Source: Spirochaetaceae bacterium (GTDB lineage Bacteria > Spirochaetota > Spirochaetia > Treponematales > Breznakiellaceae). From it: 5,358 nucleotides of DNA. Location: the NCBI GenBank assembly GCA_031267475.1, contig JAIRZA010000048.1:1-5358 (forward strand), read 5' to 3'. Under the pieces are notes generated by a model. The model saw only the letters and a program-made list of their open reading frames with translations, was not told where the DNA came from and ran no database searches. How positions within the stretch are numbered: the stretch's first letter is position 1; each line of letters starts with the position of its first letter. The position numbers and the translations under genes were made by a program. This document shows, piece by piece, positions 1-5,139 of this stretch.

Positions 1-372
1 CTCAACGTAGTTATCGGACAGACAGGCGTTACACTGGACAACGTGGTCATGAACGTAGGGCAGTCGGCTGCCGGATACGGCTTCGAGTACCTCGTTTCAA
101 CGATGGACCGCATCAAGGCGGCGGCTCTGGCTCAATCTGACGTGCAGTTGCAAGTACCAATCGTTACACCCGTAGGCCAGGAAGCGTGGGGCGTAAAGGA
201 AGCCGTCGCGTCTGAAGCGGACTTTCCGGAATGGGGAAATCAGGAATTACGCGGCATCGACATGGAAATCTGCACAGCGTCCGCGGTCATCGCCGCCGGA
301 GCCAACGCGGTCATTCTAAAACACCCCAAATCTATCGAGACAGTATCCAAGCTTGTAGCGGCTTTGGTTTAA
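1..372 (+). CDS. acsD: Corrinoid iron-sulfur protein small subunit (AcsD), C-terminal part only
   Basis: This is the last 123 codons of a gene that starts upstream of the window; the reading frame is open from base 1, so the ATG at 43 is not the real start. AcsD is the small subunit of the CFeSP heterodimer. It is a TIM-barrel protein that, with AcsC, holds the cobalamin carrying a methyl group from methyl-THF to acetyl-CoA synthase in the cytoplasm. The visible part has the family's C-terminal pattern: a GYGFEY segment, then QVPIVTPVGQEAW, then EWGNQELRGIDMEICTAS, and a closing Ala-rich stretch with ILKHPKSIETV. In Moorella AcsD the same region carries GYGLEYSYS, a VKEAW-like element and a RHPE element (recalled, not aligned). 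The next gene, acsC, starts 13 bases downstream, so the two are translated from one message. An archaeal-type CdhD would be the alternative name; the gene order favours the bacterial form. Confidence 0.88.
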   Translation, partial: LNVVIGQTGVTLDNVVMNVGQSAAGYGFEYLVSTMDRIKAAALAQSDVQLQVPIVTPVGQEAWGVKEAVASEADFPEWGNQELRGIDMEICTASAVIAAGANAVILKHPKSIETVSKLVAALV

Positions 373-377
373 GGAGG
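371..377 (+). promoter_or_regulatory. Strong ribosome binding site of acsC overlapping the acsD stop
   Basis: AAGGAGG lies 8 bases before the acsC ATG. Its two leading A residues are part of the acsD stop codon TAA (370-372). This arrangement suggests translational coupling, which would help keep the 1:1 ratio of the two CFeSP subunits. It also fixes the acsC start. Confidence 0.85.
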
Positions 378-385
378 AATTAAAA

Positions 386-1717
386 ATGGCATTAAAAGGA
401 CTAGATTATTTTAAGTTTACACCAAAGACAAACTGCAAAGAGTGCGGTTGTCCTACCTGTATGGCGTTTGCGATGAAAGTCGCTCAGGGCGGCATAACAA
501 TCGATAAGTGCCCCTACATCAAACCGGAGGATCTCGCCAAATTGAGCGAAGCGTCCGCTCCGCCCATGAAAAAATTCACAGTCGGCACAGGTAAATTCGA
601 GTTTTCGCTTGGCGGCGAGACGGTTTTGTTCCGCCACGAGAAAACCTTTGTTTCAAAGTGCCTGTACGGTGTCAATGTTACAGGCGATAACGTAGACAAA
701 GTCTTAACAGAGGCTAAAAAAGTTGACTATGTTCGCATCGGCGAGCGTATGTTTTGCGAAGTGGTCAATGTCGAGTTCACCGGTGATAAAGCAAAGTTCC
801 TTGACGCGGTAAAGAAAGCGAATTCTGCGGAGCGTGTTGTCATTCTTGACTGCACCGACACAGCCGCCGCGAAAGAAGCCGTTGATATTTGCAAAGCGAA
901 TAAGCCGGTACTGAACGGCGCGAATGAGACAAATTTTGCGGATATGAGCAAAATTGCGACAGACGCGGGAGTTCTGCTTGGCGTACGCGCCGAGTCGCTC
1001 GAAGCATTGTACGACGTAATTCAAAAGATAGAAGCCTCCGGCAATAAAAACCTTGTGCTTGACACAGGAAGCAAGTCGGTAAAAGACACGTTTGCCAACG
1101 CGGTCGAAATACGCCGCACGGCGCTTAACCCCAAAAACGGCGATCGTACTTTCGGCTATCCCTCAATAGTAAACTTGAGCAAACTTTCAGGCGGCGACCA
1201 TGAGTGCGAGGTTGCTTTGGCGGCGGTATTTACACTGAAATACGGTTCAATAATCATTATGAGCGGCATGGATTACGCCGCCGCGCTGCCTCTGTACGGA
1301 CTGCGCCAGAACATCTTCACCGACCCGCAAAAACCAATGCGCGTTGAGCCGGGCATCTACCCAATCAACGGCGCGGATGAAAACTCCATTTGCGCTACAA
1401 CGGTTGATTTTGCGCTGTCGTACTTCGTTGCGTCCGGTGAATTTGAACGCGCCGGAGTTCCAGTAAATCTAATCATCTCCGACGCGGGCGGATATTCGGT
1501 GCTCACCGCCTGGGCCGCCGGAAAACTTACCGCCGCTTCAATCGCCAAATTCGTCAAAGAAAAATGTGAAGACAAGTGTAAAAATAAAACACTTGTACTC
1601 CCGGGCAAAGTCGCGGTTCTTAAAGGCGAGCTAGAGGAATCGCTTCCGGGCTGGAAAATCATCGTGGGTCCCAACGAGGCTGTCGGCATCGTCAAGTTTA
1701 TGAAGGATCTTAAATAG
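386..1717 (+). CDS. acsC: Corrinoid iron-sulfur protein large subunit (AcsC)
   Basis: This encodes a 443-residue protein, the usual length for the CFeSP large (gamma) subunit. That subunit accepts the methyl group from the AcsE reaction on Co(I)-cobalamin and passes it to the A-cluster of acetyl-CoA synthase. Cys17, Cys20, Cys25 and Cys42 form the CX2CX4CX16C motif that binds the low-potential [4Fe-4S] cluster used for reductive reactivation of the cobalamin. The middle (about 60-325) is the TIM-barrel part. The C-terminal part (about 325-443) is the cobalamin-binding domain and carries SDAGGYSVLTAWAAGK at 365-380 and LPGWKIIVGP near the end. There is an extra Cys394-X3-Cys398 pair in the C-terminal domain. 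The ATG is set by a strong AAGGAGG 8 bases upstream. It is co-transcribed with acsD and followed 8 bases after the stop by a clear terminator, so acsC is the last gene of its operon. The identification is secure from motif, length and neighbours. Confidence 0.95.
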   Translation: MALKGLDYFKFTPKTNCKECGCPTCMAFAMKVAQGGITIDKCPYIKPEDLAKLSEASAPPMKKFTVGTGKFEFSLGGETVLFRHEKTFVSKCLYGVNVTGDNVDKVLTEAKKVDYVRIGERMFCEVVNVEFTGDKAKFLDAVKKANSAERVVILDCTDTAAAKEAVDICKANKPVLNGANETNFADMSKIATDAGVLLGVRAESLEALYDVIQKIEASGNKNLVLDTGSKSVKDTFANAVEIRRTALNPKNGDRTFGYPSIVNLSKLSGGDHECEVALAAVFTLKYGSIIIMSGMDYAAALPLYGLRQNIFTDPQKPMRVEPGIYPINGADENSICATTVDFALSYFVASGEFERAGVPVNLIISDAGGYSVLTAWAAGKLTAASIAKFVKEKCEDKCKNKTLVLPGKVAVLKGELEESLPGWKIIVGPNEAVGIVKFMKDLK

Positions 1718-1725
1718 TTCAACGG

Positions 1726-1760
1726 AACGGCGGCGGACGCAATGTTCGCGCCGTTTTTTT
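1726..1760 (+). terminator. Rho-independent terminator after acsC
   Basis: AACGGCG (1726-1732) pairs perfectly with CGCCGTT (1749-1755). After a bulged G1733, CGGAC (1734-1738) pairs with GTTCG (1744-1748), with one G-T wobble, closing a GCAAT loop. Seven T residues (1754-1760) follow. This is a textbook intrinsic terminator that ends the acsD-acsC transcript before acsE. Confidence 0.9.
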
Positions 1761-1809
1761 AGTTAGTTATACGGAGACTAAAATTTTCGGATAACTACCG
1801 CTGAAAACA

Positions 1810-1830
1810 GCAAAATACGGAGTATTTTGC
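1810..1830. repeat. Perfect 9-3-9 inverted repeat upstream of acsE
   Basis: The arms GCAAAATAC (1810-1818) and GTATTTTGC (1822-1830) are perfectly complementary around a GGA loop. An extension AAACA (1805-1809) can pair with TGTTT (1837-1841) across a six-base bulge. It lies 75 bases before the acsE start in the 145-base gap between terminator and gene. It could be an operator, a leader hairpin or a copy of a dispersed repeat. A hairpin with the same geometry and the same outer GCAAAA/TTTTGC arms lies at 4204-4224. I see no convincing -35/-10 pair for acsE in this gap. Confidence 0.7.
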
Positions 1831-1893
1831 AAGATTTGTTTAGCAATGGACTTGCCTGAGAATATCGAACAAGTTCAGTTTGCAGCATAATGC

Positions 1894-1899
1894 AAGGAG
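1894..1899 (+). promoter_or_regulatory. Ribosome binding site of acsE, partly within a small hairpin
   Basis: AAGGAG lies 6 bases before the ATG and fixes the start. TTGCA (1880-1884) is complementary to TGCAA (1891-1895), so a 5-bp hairpin could cover the first two bases of this site. The stem is short and may have no effect. Confidence 0.75.
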
Positions 1900-1905
1900 A
1901 AAATT

Positions 1906-2718
1906 ATGGCTGAAAAATTCATTATGATTGGTGAAAACATTCACTGTATCGCGCCTTCAATCAAGAAAGCAATGGACGAGCGCGATCCGGGACCCATCCT
2001 TGAAAGGGCGGAGAAGCAGCTTAAAGCGGGCGCGACATACCTCGATCTGAACATCGGGCCGGCGCGCAAAGGCATTCAGGGATTGATGGCTTGGGGTATT
2101 AAAATCCTTCAAGAAAAATTCGACAATGTGCCGATAGCCCTCGATACAGCCGACATCAGCGAAATCGAAGACGGCATCAAGGTATATAACCGTTCAAAGG
2201 GCAAGCCCATTGTAAATTCCGCCGATGCCGGCGAGCGCAAGAAATATATAGACGTAGCCGCGGCTAACGACGCCATCGTGTTTGCCTTATGCTCAAAAGA
2301 AGGCGTACCCGGAGACAACAGCGAACGCGAACAATATTGTCAGGAAATGCTTGAGCACGGCATGGGGCTGGGCATGGACCCGTCCGATTTGTGGTTTGAT
2401 CCGCTTTTTGTCGTAATCAAAGGAATGCAGGATAAGCAAAAAGATGTTCTTAACTTTATCCGCTATCTTTCTGAGCAAGGCTTGAATTCGACAGGCGGTC
2501 TTTCAAATGTCTCCAACGGAATGCCCAAACATGTCCGCCCGATTGTAAACTCATTCATGGTTGCTATGTCAATAGGCGCCGGACTTACGTCCGCCATCGT
2601 CAATCCTTGCGAAGTACAACTTAGTACCGCCATACGGTCAGCCGATGTCATCATGGACTCGGTTCTGTACGCCGATTCTTTCCTTGATGATGTTGAAGAA
2701 GCCTGCGGCAAAAAATAG
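1906..2718 (+). CDS. acsE: Methyltetrahydrofolate:corrinoid/iron-sulfur protein methyltransferase (AcsE)
   Basis: The product has 270 residues, against about 262 for the Moorella enzyme. It transfers the methyl group of CH3-THF to the Co(I) of CFeSP, linking the folate branch of the Wood-Ljungdahl pathway to acetyl-CoA synthesis. It has the TIM-barrel pterin-binding fold. From the N-terminus the visible family signatures are IGENI (8-12), DERDPGPILERAEKQ (24-38), LDLNIGPA (46-53), ALD with Asp80, NSADAGER (104-111), DLWFDPL with Asp165, and GLSNVSNG with Asn201. By recalled comparison with Moorella MeTr, Asp80, Asp165 and Asn201 fall at the pterin-contacting Asp75, Asp160 and Asn199. The ATG is supported by AAGGAG; the internal Met7 is a weaker alternative. 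The gene follows acsC but sits behind a terminator, so it probably has its own expression control. A related corrinoid-dependent methyltransferase (MtrH/MtvB-like) is a less likely alternative given the CFeSP genes next door. Confidence 0.88.
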   Translation: MAEKFIMIGENIHCIAPSIKKAMDERDPGPILERAEKQLKAGATYLDLNIGPARKGIQGLMAWGIKILQEKFDNVPIALDTADISEIEDGIKVYNRSKGKPIVNSADAGERKKYIDVAAANDAIVFALCSKEGVPGDNSEREQYCQEMLEHGMGLGMDPSDLWFDPLFVVIKGMQDKQKDVLNFIRYLSEQGLNSTGGLSNVSNGMPKHVRPIVNSFMVAMSIGAGLTSAIVNPCEVQLSTAIRSADVIMDSVLYADSFLDDVEEACGKK

Positions 2719-2751
2719 CAGGGATAGACAGGTTTTCACGTGTTAAACGCG

Positions 2752-2810
2752 GCGGAGCGGGGGCTGGTTTATTCAAATGAATAAACCAGTGTTGAAAATC
2801 CCCGCCACGC
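2752..2810. repeat. Nested inverted repeat between acsE and tilS
   Basis: The inner hairpin is perfect: CTGGTTTATTC (2764-2774) pairs with GAATAAACCAG (2779-2789) around an AAAT loop. An outer, G/C-rich stem encloses it: GCGG-A-GCGGGG (2752-2762) pairs with CCCCGCC-A-CGC (2800-2810), with one bulged A on each side. Bases 2790-2799 stay unpaired. It begins about 34 bases after the acsE stop and has no T-tract, so it is not an ordinary terminator. It may be part of the tilS leader or a palindromic repeat unit. Its 3' arm shares bases 2808-2810 with the next hairpin. Confidence 0.65.
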
Positions 2811-2825
2811 GGTTAAATAACCGCG
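2808..2825 (+). promoter_or_regulatory. Hairpin that competes with the downstream terminator (antiterminator candidate)
   Basis: CGCGGTT (2808-2814) pairs with AACCGCG (2819-2825) around an AAAT loop. The strand 2819-2825 is also the 5' arm of the terminator at 2818-2881. The first arm (CGCGGTTA, 2808-2815) is identical to CGCGGTTA at 2867-2874, the 3' arm of that terminator. The two foldings therefore exclude each other. That this serves regulation is inference. Confidence 0.45.
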
Positions 2826-2881
2826 AAGTTAAAGAAGACGCAGGCAGTGTTTTGCGTTTTTATCTTCGCGGTTAGTTTTTT
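2818..2881 (+). terminator. Rho-independent terminator or attenuator immediately before tilS
   Basis: TAACCGCGAAG (2818-2828) pairs perfectly over 11 bp with CTTCGCGGTTA (2864-2874), followed by G and six T residues (2876-2881). Inside the loop, AAGACGCA pairs with TGCGTTTT (one G-T wobble) as a second stem. Transcription arriving from acsE would stop here. The tilS ATG follows only 8 bases after the last T, which leaves no room for a separate promoter and leader downstream of the terminator. Confidence 0.8.
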
Positions 2882-2889
2882 ACGCCGGT

Positions 2890-4017
2890 ATGCTTCAATT
2901 TGAAAAAATTATCCAAGACTCGCTCAAAGCCGCCGGCGTAAAAGACGGCGATACATTACTTGCGGCGATTTCCGGCGGGGCGGATTCCACCGCATTACTT
3001 TCCGCGCTTTCCGCTTTGCGTGATAACGCCGGCGGCTTTAAGTTATACGCTTTACACGTTGACCACGCCCTTCGCGGTGATGAAAGCCGCGGCGACGCTA
3101 TAGCCGCGGCCGCGCTTTGCGAAAATTTTAACACACCCTGCCGCGTCATTACGGCGGAGGAAGGCCTAATTGAGAAAATGGCGCGGCGAATAGGCATAGA
3201 AGCCGCGGCGCGAGACTTTCGCCATACCGCGTTGCGCGAAGAAGCGGATAGATTGAACGCTCGGTTTATCCTAATCGCCCACAATCGTGATGATATGCTG
3301 GAAAATACATTGCTTCGCATACTGCGCGGCTCCGGACCCGCCGGCCTTGCCGCAATGCCGGCGCGGAACGGACGCATCCTCCGCCCGCTAATTACAGTAA
3401 GCCGCGCGGAAATAATCGACTATCTTTTGAAACGCGGCCTTTCATGGCGGGAAGACTCCAGCAACAAAGACGAGCGCTATCTGCGTAACCGTGTACGCCG
3501 CCGCCTTGTGCCGCTGCTAGACGAATATTTTTCTGATTGGCGGCAAAACATAAGCGCTTTAGCGGAAACACAAGCGCTAACCGCTGAATTCCTTACCAAA
3601 GAGGCGGCGCGGCGTATAAACTGGCAAGAAATACCCGGCGGCAAACTATGCTGCGATATTAGGCGATTCGCGGCGGAAAGTCAAATTGTACGCGAAGAGG
3701 CGCTTTTTTTAGCGCACGACAGCATAACGGCGCGGAAGAACAGCGATGACGCGACGGATGTTGACGCTCCGTTGCCGCCGTCCGCCGCGCCGCGCCGCGC
3801 CGCATTGCGCGGCGCGGCGCGGATGCTCGGTTCTATGACGCTTGAAGCGAGTAATAATGTTATCACCGCCGCGCCTTGCAAGCGGCGTTCATCTGAAGAA
3901 TGTACATCGATTTTGATAGATAAGCCGGGTATATACAGGTTAAAAAAATTGTCTATTGAATGTATCGCAGGCGCTGATTCAAGCTACCGCCTGATTGTGC
4001 GGGAAATTGAGCAGTGA
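2890..4017 (+). CDS. tilS: tRNA(Ile)-lysidine synthetase (TilS)
   Basis: TilS converts cytidine 34 of the CAU-anticodon tRNA-Ile2 to lysidine using ATP and lysine, so the tRNA reads AUA codons and is charged with Ile. The PP-loop ATP pyrophosphatase motif SGGADS is at 28-33, HVDHALR at 56-62 and EAAARDFRH at 104-112. Next come AHNRDDMLENTLLRILRGSG (130-149), RPL (165-167), and EDSSNKDERYLRNRVR (188-203), all in the family order. The DDxxET signature reads DDMLEN here, with Asn139 in place of Thr. The 375-residue length is below the 430-470 of E. coli and Bacillus enzymes. The IDKPGIYRL segment near residue 340 resembles the start of the C-terminal domain, which looks shortened. The linker around 298-312 is Ala/Arg-rich and encoded by a G/C palindrome. 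No clear Shine-Dalgarno sequence precedes the ATG, and no better in-frame start lies between it and the P-loop. The gene is isolated from the acs genes by function and by a terminator. Confidence 0.92.
   Translation: MLQFEKIIQDSLKAAGVKDGDTLLAAISGGADSTALLSALSALRDNAGGFKLYALHVDHALRGDESRGDAIAAAALCENFNTPCRVITAEEGLIEKMARRIGIEAAARDFRHTALREEADRLNARFILIAHNRDDMLENTLLRILRGSGPAGLAAMPARNGRILRPLITVSRAEIIDYLLKRGLSWREDSSNKDERYLRNRVRRRLVPLLDEYFSDWRQNISALAETQALTAEFLTKEAARRINWQEIPGGKLCCDIRRFAAESQIVREEALFLAHDSITARKNSDDATDVDAPLPPSAAPRRAALRGAARMLGSMTLEASNNVITAAPCKRRSSEECTSILIDKPGIYRLKKLSIECIAGADSSYRLIVREIEQ
3785..3822. repeat. All-G/C 16-bp palindrome inside tilS
   Basis: The arms 3785-3800 and 3807-3822 are perfect reverse complements made only of G and C, with a CGCATT loop. 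It stays in frame and encodes an Ala/Arg-rich linker, roughly residues 299-311, between the substrate-recognition part and the C-terminal domain. It may be an in-frame palindromic insertion or simply the result of repeated GCC/CGC codons. Confidence 0.7.
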
Positions 4018-4064
4018 TTTTCTTGAAAAACTAATGACAAGTGTAATAAATTCCGAAGTTTTTC

Positions 4065-4094
4065 TTGCAGAATTTCATTATATGGGCGCATAAT
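4065..4094 (+). promoter_or_regulatory. Candidate sigma-70 type promoter for the response regulator gene
   Basis: TTGCAG (4065-4070) and CATAAT (4089-4094) are separated by 18 bases, a fair match to TTGACA/TATAAT. Transcription would start near 4101, directly before the hairpin array, and give a leader of about 200 bases before the GTG start at 4299. This is pattern matching only. Confidence 0.35.
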
Positions 4095-4101
4095 TTTTCT
4101 A

Positions 4102-4154
4102 CCAAGCTAAAAACAACTTTTCTTTGCGTTAAGAAAAGTTGTTTTAGCGTTTGG
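4102..4154. repeat. Long A/T-rich hairpin downstream of tilS
   Basis: The 5' arm 4106-4124 pairs with 4131-4148 over 18 bp, with a single bulged A and a TGCGTT loop. CCAA (4102-4105) and TTGG (4151-4154) can extend it past a two-base bulge. It starts 85 bases after the tilS stop. No T-tract follows the stem, so a simple terminator role is uncertain. Confidence 0.7.
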
Positions 4155-4164
4155 ATAATGACTG

Positions 4165-4201
4165 GGCTTGTGGGACAAGCCGGTTGCTTGTCTCACAAGC
4201 C
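4165..4201. repeat. 16-bp hairpin whose halves are themselves palindromes
   Basis: The arms 4165-4180 and 4186-4201 pair over 16 bp with one G-T wobble and a CGGTT loop. Each half is also palindromic: GGCTTGT-GGG-ACAAGCC on the left and GCTTGT-CTC-ACAAGC on the right. The stretch can therefore fold as one long hairpin or two short ones. Confidence 0.7.
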
Positions 4202-4202
4202 T

Positions 4203-4231
4203 CGCAAAACGCCGGGCGTTTTGCGGTTTTT
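4203..4231 (+). terminator. Rho-independent terminator between tilS and the regulator gene
   Basis: CGCAAAACGC (4203-4212) and GCGTTTTGCG (4216-4225) are perfectly complementary around a CGG loop, followed by G and five T residues (4227-4231). It may end tilS transcription. If the promoter at 4065-4094 is real, it would act as an attenuator in the regulator's leader. Its inner 9-3-9 part has the same layout as the hairpin at 1810-1830. Confidence 0.65.
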
Positions 4232-4241
4232 AAGCGGGAAC

Positions 4242-4266
4242 TGGTCAAAACTGAAGTTTCTGACCA
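4242..4266. repeat. Hairpin upstream of the regulator start
   Basis: TGGTCA (4242-4247) plus AAAC pairs with GTTT plus TGACCA (4261-4266), with a TGAA loop and one bulged C (4260). It ends 21 bases before the Shine-Dalgarno sequence of the regulator gene. It could be a leader hairpin or an operator half-site pair. Confidence 0.55.
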
Positions 4267-4287
4267 ACACTATTAGAATTCTTGATT

Positions 4288-4292
4288 GGAGG
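4288..4292 (+). promoter_or_regulatory. Ribosome binding site that fixes the GTG start of the regulator
   Basis: GGAGG lies 6 bases before GTG at 4299. The frame stays open upstream to a TTG at 4065, but that stretch is a string of hairpins with no Shine-Dalgarno sequence in front. The receiver domain begins exactly at the GTG (MKIVLIDS). Confidence 0.85.
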
Positions 4293-4298
4293 TTCATT

Positions 4299-5063
4299 GT
4301 GAAGATTGTCCTGATTGATAGCCAAACTCCTTTTAGAGAGACAACTAGAAATTTGCTTTTGACTCAAATTGATTTTGAAGTAGCCGGTGTTGGAAAAGAC
4401 GGATATGACGCCATAAAATTGACTGACCAGCATAAGCCGGATGTGGTTGTCTTAGACGCGGATTTACCATCTTTTGACGGTTTAAAAATTGCGTCCTCAA
4501 TACACCAGCGCTGCCCGTCGTCTTCGATCATAATCATTGCGGCGGAAATTGACGATAAAATGATACTCAACGCGGTTTATTACGGCGTTACCGGTTTTTT
4601 GCTTCGCCATTCTCTATTCGACGAGATAAACAAAGCTATACGGAACGTGAATGTGGGCAATTATTATATGAGCCATGAAGTGGAATTACGCGCTTTTAAC
4701 ATATTTTCACAAATAGTAAGAAAAAGACGCGAAGAACAGACCGTGTTGCCAATCAATGATAAAGCGCAGTCGTCCCCGCTGCATATAACACGCGCTGAGG
4801 CGCAGATTGCGGCTTTCGTCGGGCAGGGGCTTTCTAACAAACAGATAGCGAAGAAACTTCAGTTGAAAGAAGGGACGGTCCGTAATTATATATCCCTCAT
4901 ATTGCAAAAAGCCAAGCTGGAACACAGAACACAAATAGCCCTCTACGCGCTGAACAACGGTTTTTATTGCAAGATTGAGTCCGATGAAAAAAAGGCCTGC
5001 AAGCCGGCTAAGCCCGCGAAGACAGATCCGTTTCAGTTTATGGACATGGCAAGATATATATAG
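4299..5063 (+). CDS. NarL/LuxR-family response regulator with an atypical receiver
   Basis: This encodes a 254-residue protein with a receiver domain (about 1-120) and a LuxR-type helix-turn-helix (about 160-220). It is presumably a cytoplasmic DNA-binding transcription regulator. In the receiver, LIDS supplies only Asp7 of the usual acidic pair (Ser8 replaces the second acid). Asp53 in VVLDADLP is the phosphoacceptor position. The conserved Thr/Ser is replaced by Ala81 and the near-invariant Lys by Arg103 (GFLLR). The HTH is canonical: ITRAEAQIAAFVGQGLSNKQ at 163-182, then IAKKLQLKEGTVRNYISLIL at 183-202 and HRTQIALYAL. A charged tail rich in Lys, Ala and Pro (230-244) follows. No histidine kinase is visible nearby, so its partner and targets are unknown. 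The start is GTG, set by GGAGG. It stands alone between a hairpin-rich leader and a hairpin-rich 3' region. The family call is secure; phosphorylation dependence is not. Confidence 0.9.
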   Translation: MKIVLIDSQTPFRETTRNLLLTQIDFEVAGVGKDGYDAIKLTDQHKPDVVVLDADLPSFDGLKIASSIHQRCPSSSIIIIAAEIDDKMILNAVYYGVTGFLLRHSLFDEINKAIRNVNVGNYYMSHEVELRAFNIFSQIVRKRREEQTVLPINDKAQSSPLHITRAEAQIAAFVGQGLSNKQIAKKLQLKEGTVRNYISLILQKAKLEHRTQIALYALNNGFYCKIESDEKKACKPAKPAKTDPFQFMDMARYI

Positions 5064-5072
5064 AATGACAGA

Positions 5073-5104
5073 GGGCGGGAATTTTGACGCCGAAATTCCC
5101 GCCC
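5073..5104. repeat. 12-bp perfect hairpin after the regulator gene
   Basis: GGGCGGGAATTT (5073-5084) pairs perfectly with AAATTCCCGCCC (5093-5104) around an 8-base loop. It starts 10 bases after the stop codon. It sits where a terminator is expected, but neither strand has a T-tract after the stem. It may stabilise the 3' end, act as a weak terminator or be a palindromic repeat. Confidence 0.65.
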
Positions 5105-5139
5105 AAGCGAAGAACCCGCAAGCCGAGTATTCAGCAGGA

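Noticed and set aside
43..45. ATG as the start of acsD
   Set aside because: The frame is open to base 1, and the residues before the ATG continue the family pattern of an AcsD interior.
1761..1905. Cobalamin riboswitch in front of acsE
   Set aside because: It was expected given the corrinoid pathway, but I see no B12-box-like GCCACTG or related core, and the gap is short for that class.
2719..2830. Known metabolite riboswitch as the sensor part of the tilS leader
   Set aside because: I recognise no conserved core of a known class (no B12 box, T-box or SAM-type motif). Only the alternative pairing is seen.
2895..3377. Long minus-strand open frame opposite tilS
   Set aside because: It is the shadow of the tilS ATPase domain, whose motifs are unmistakable on the plus strand. 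It shows no recognisable domain.
4065..4298. N-terminal extension of the response regulator back to a TTG
   Set aside because: The stretch is a run of perfect hairpins, has no ribosome binding site in front of the TTG, and the receiver domain starts exactly at the GTG behind GGAGG.
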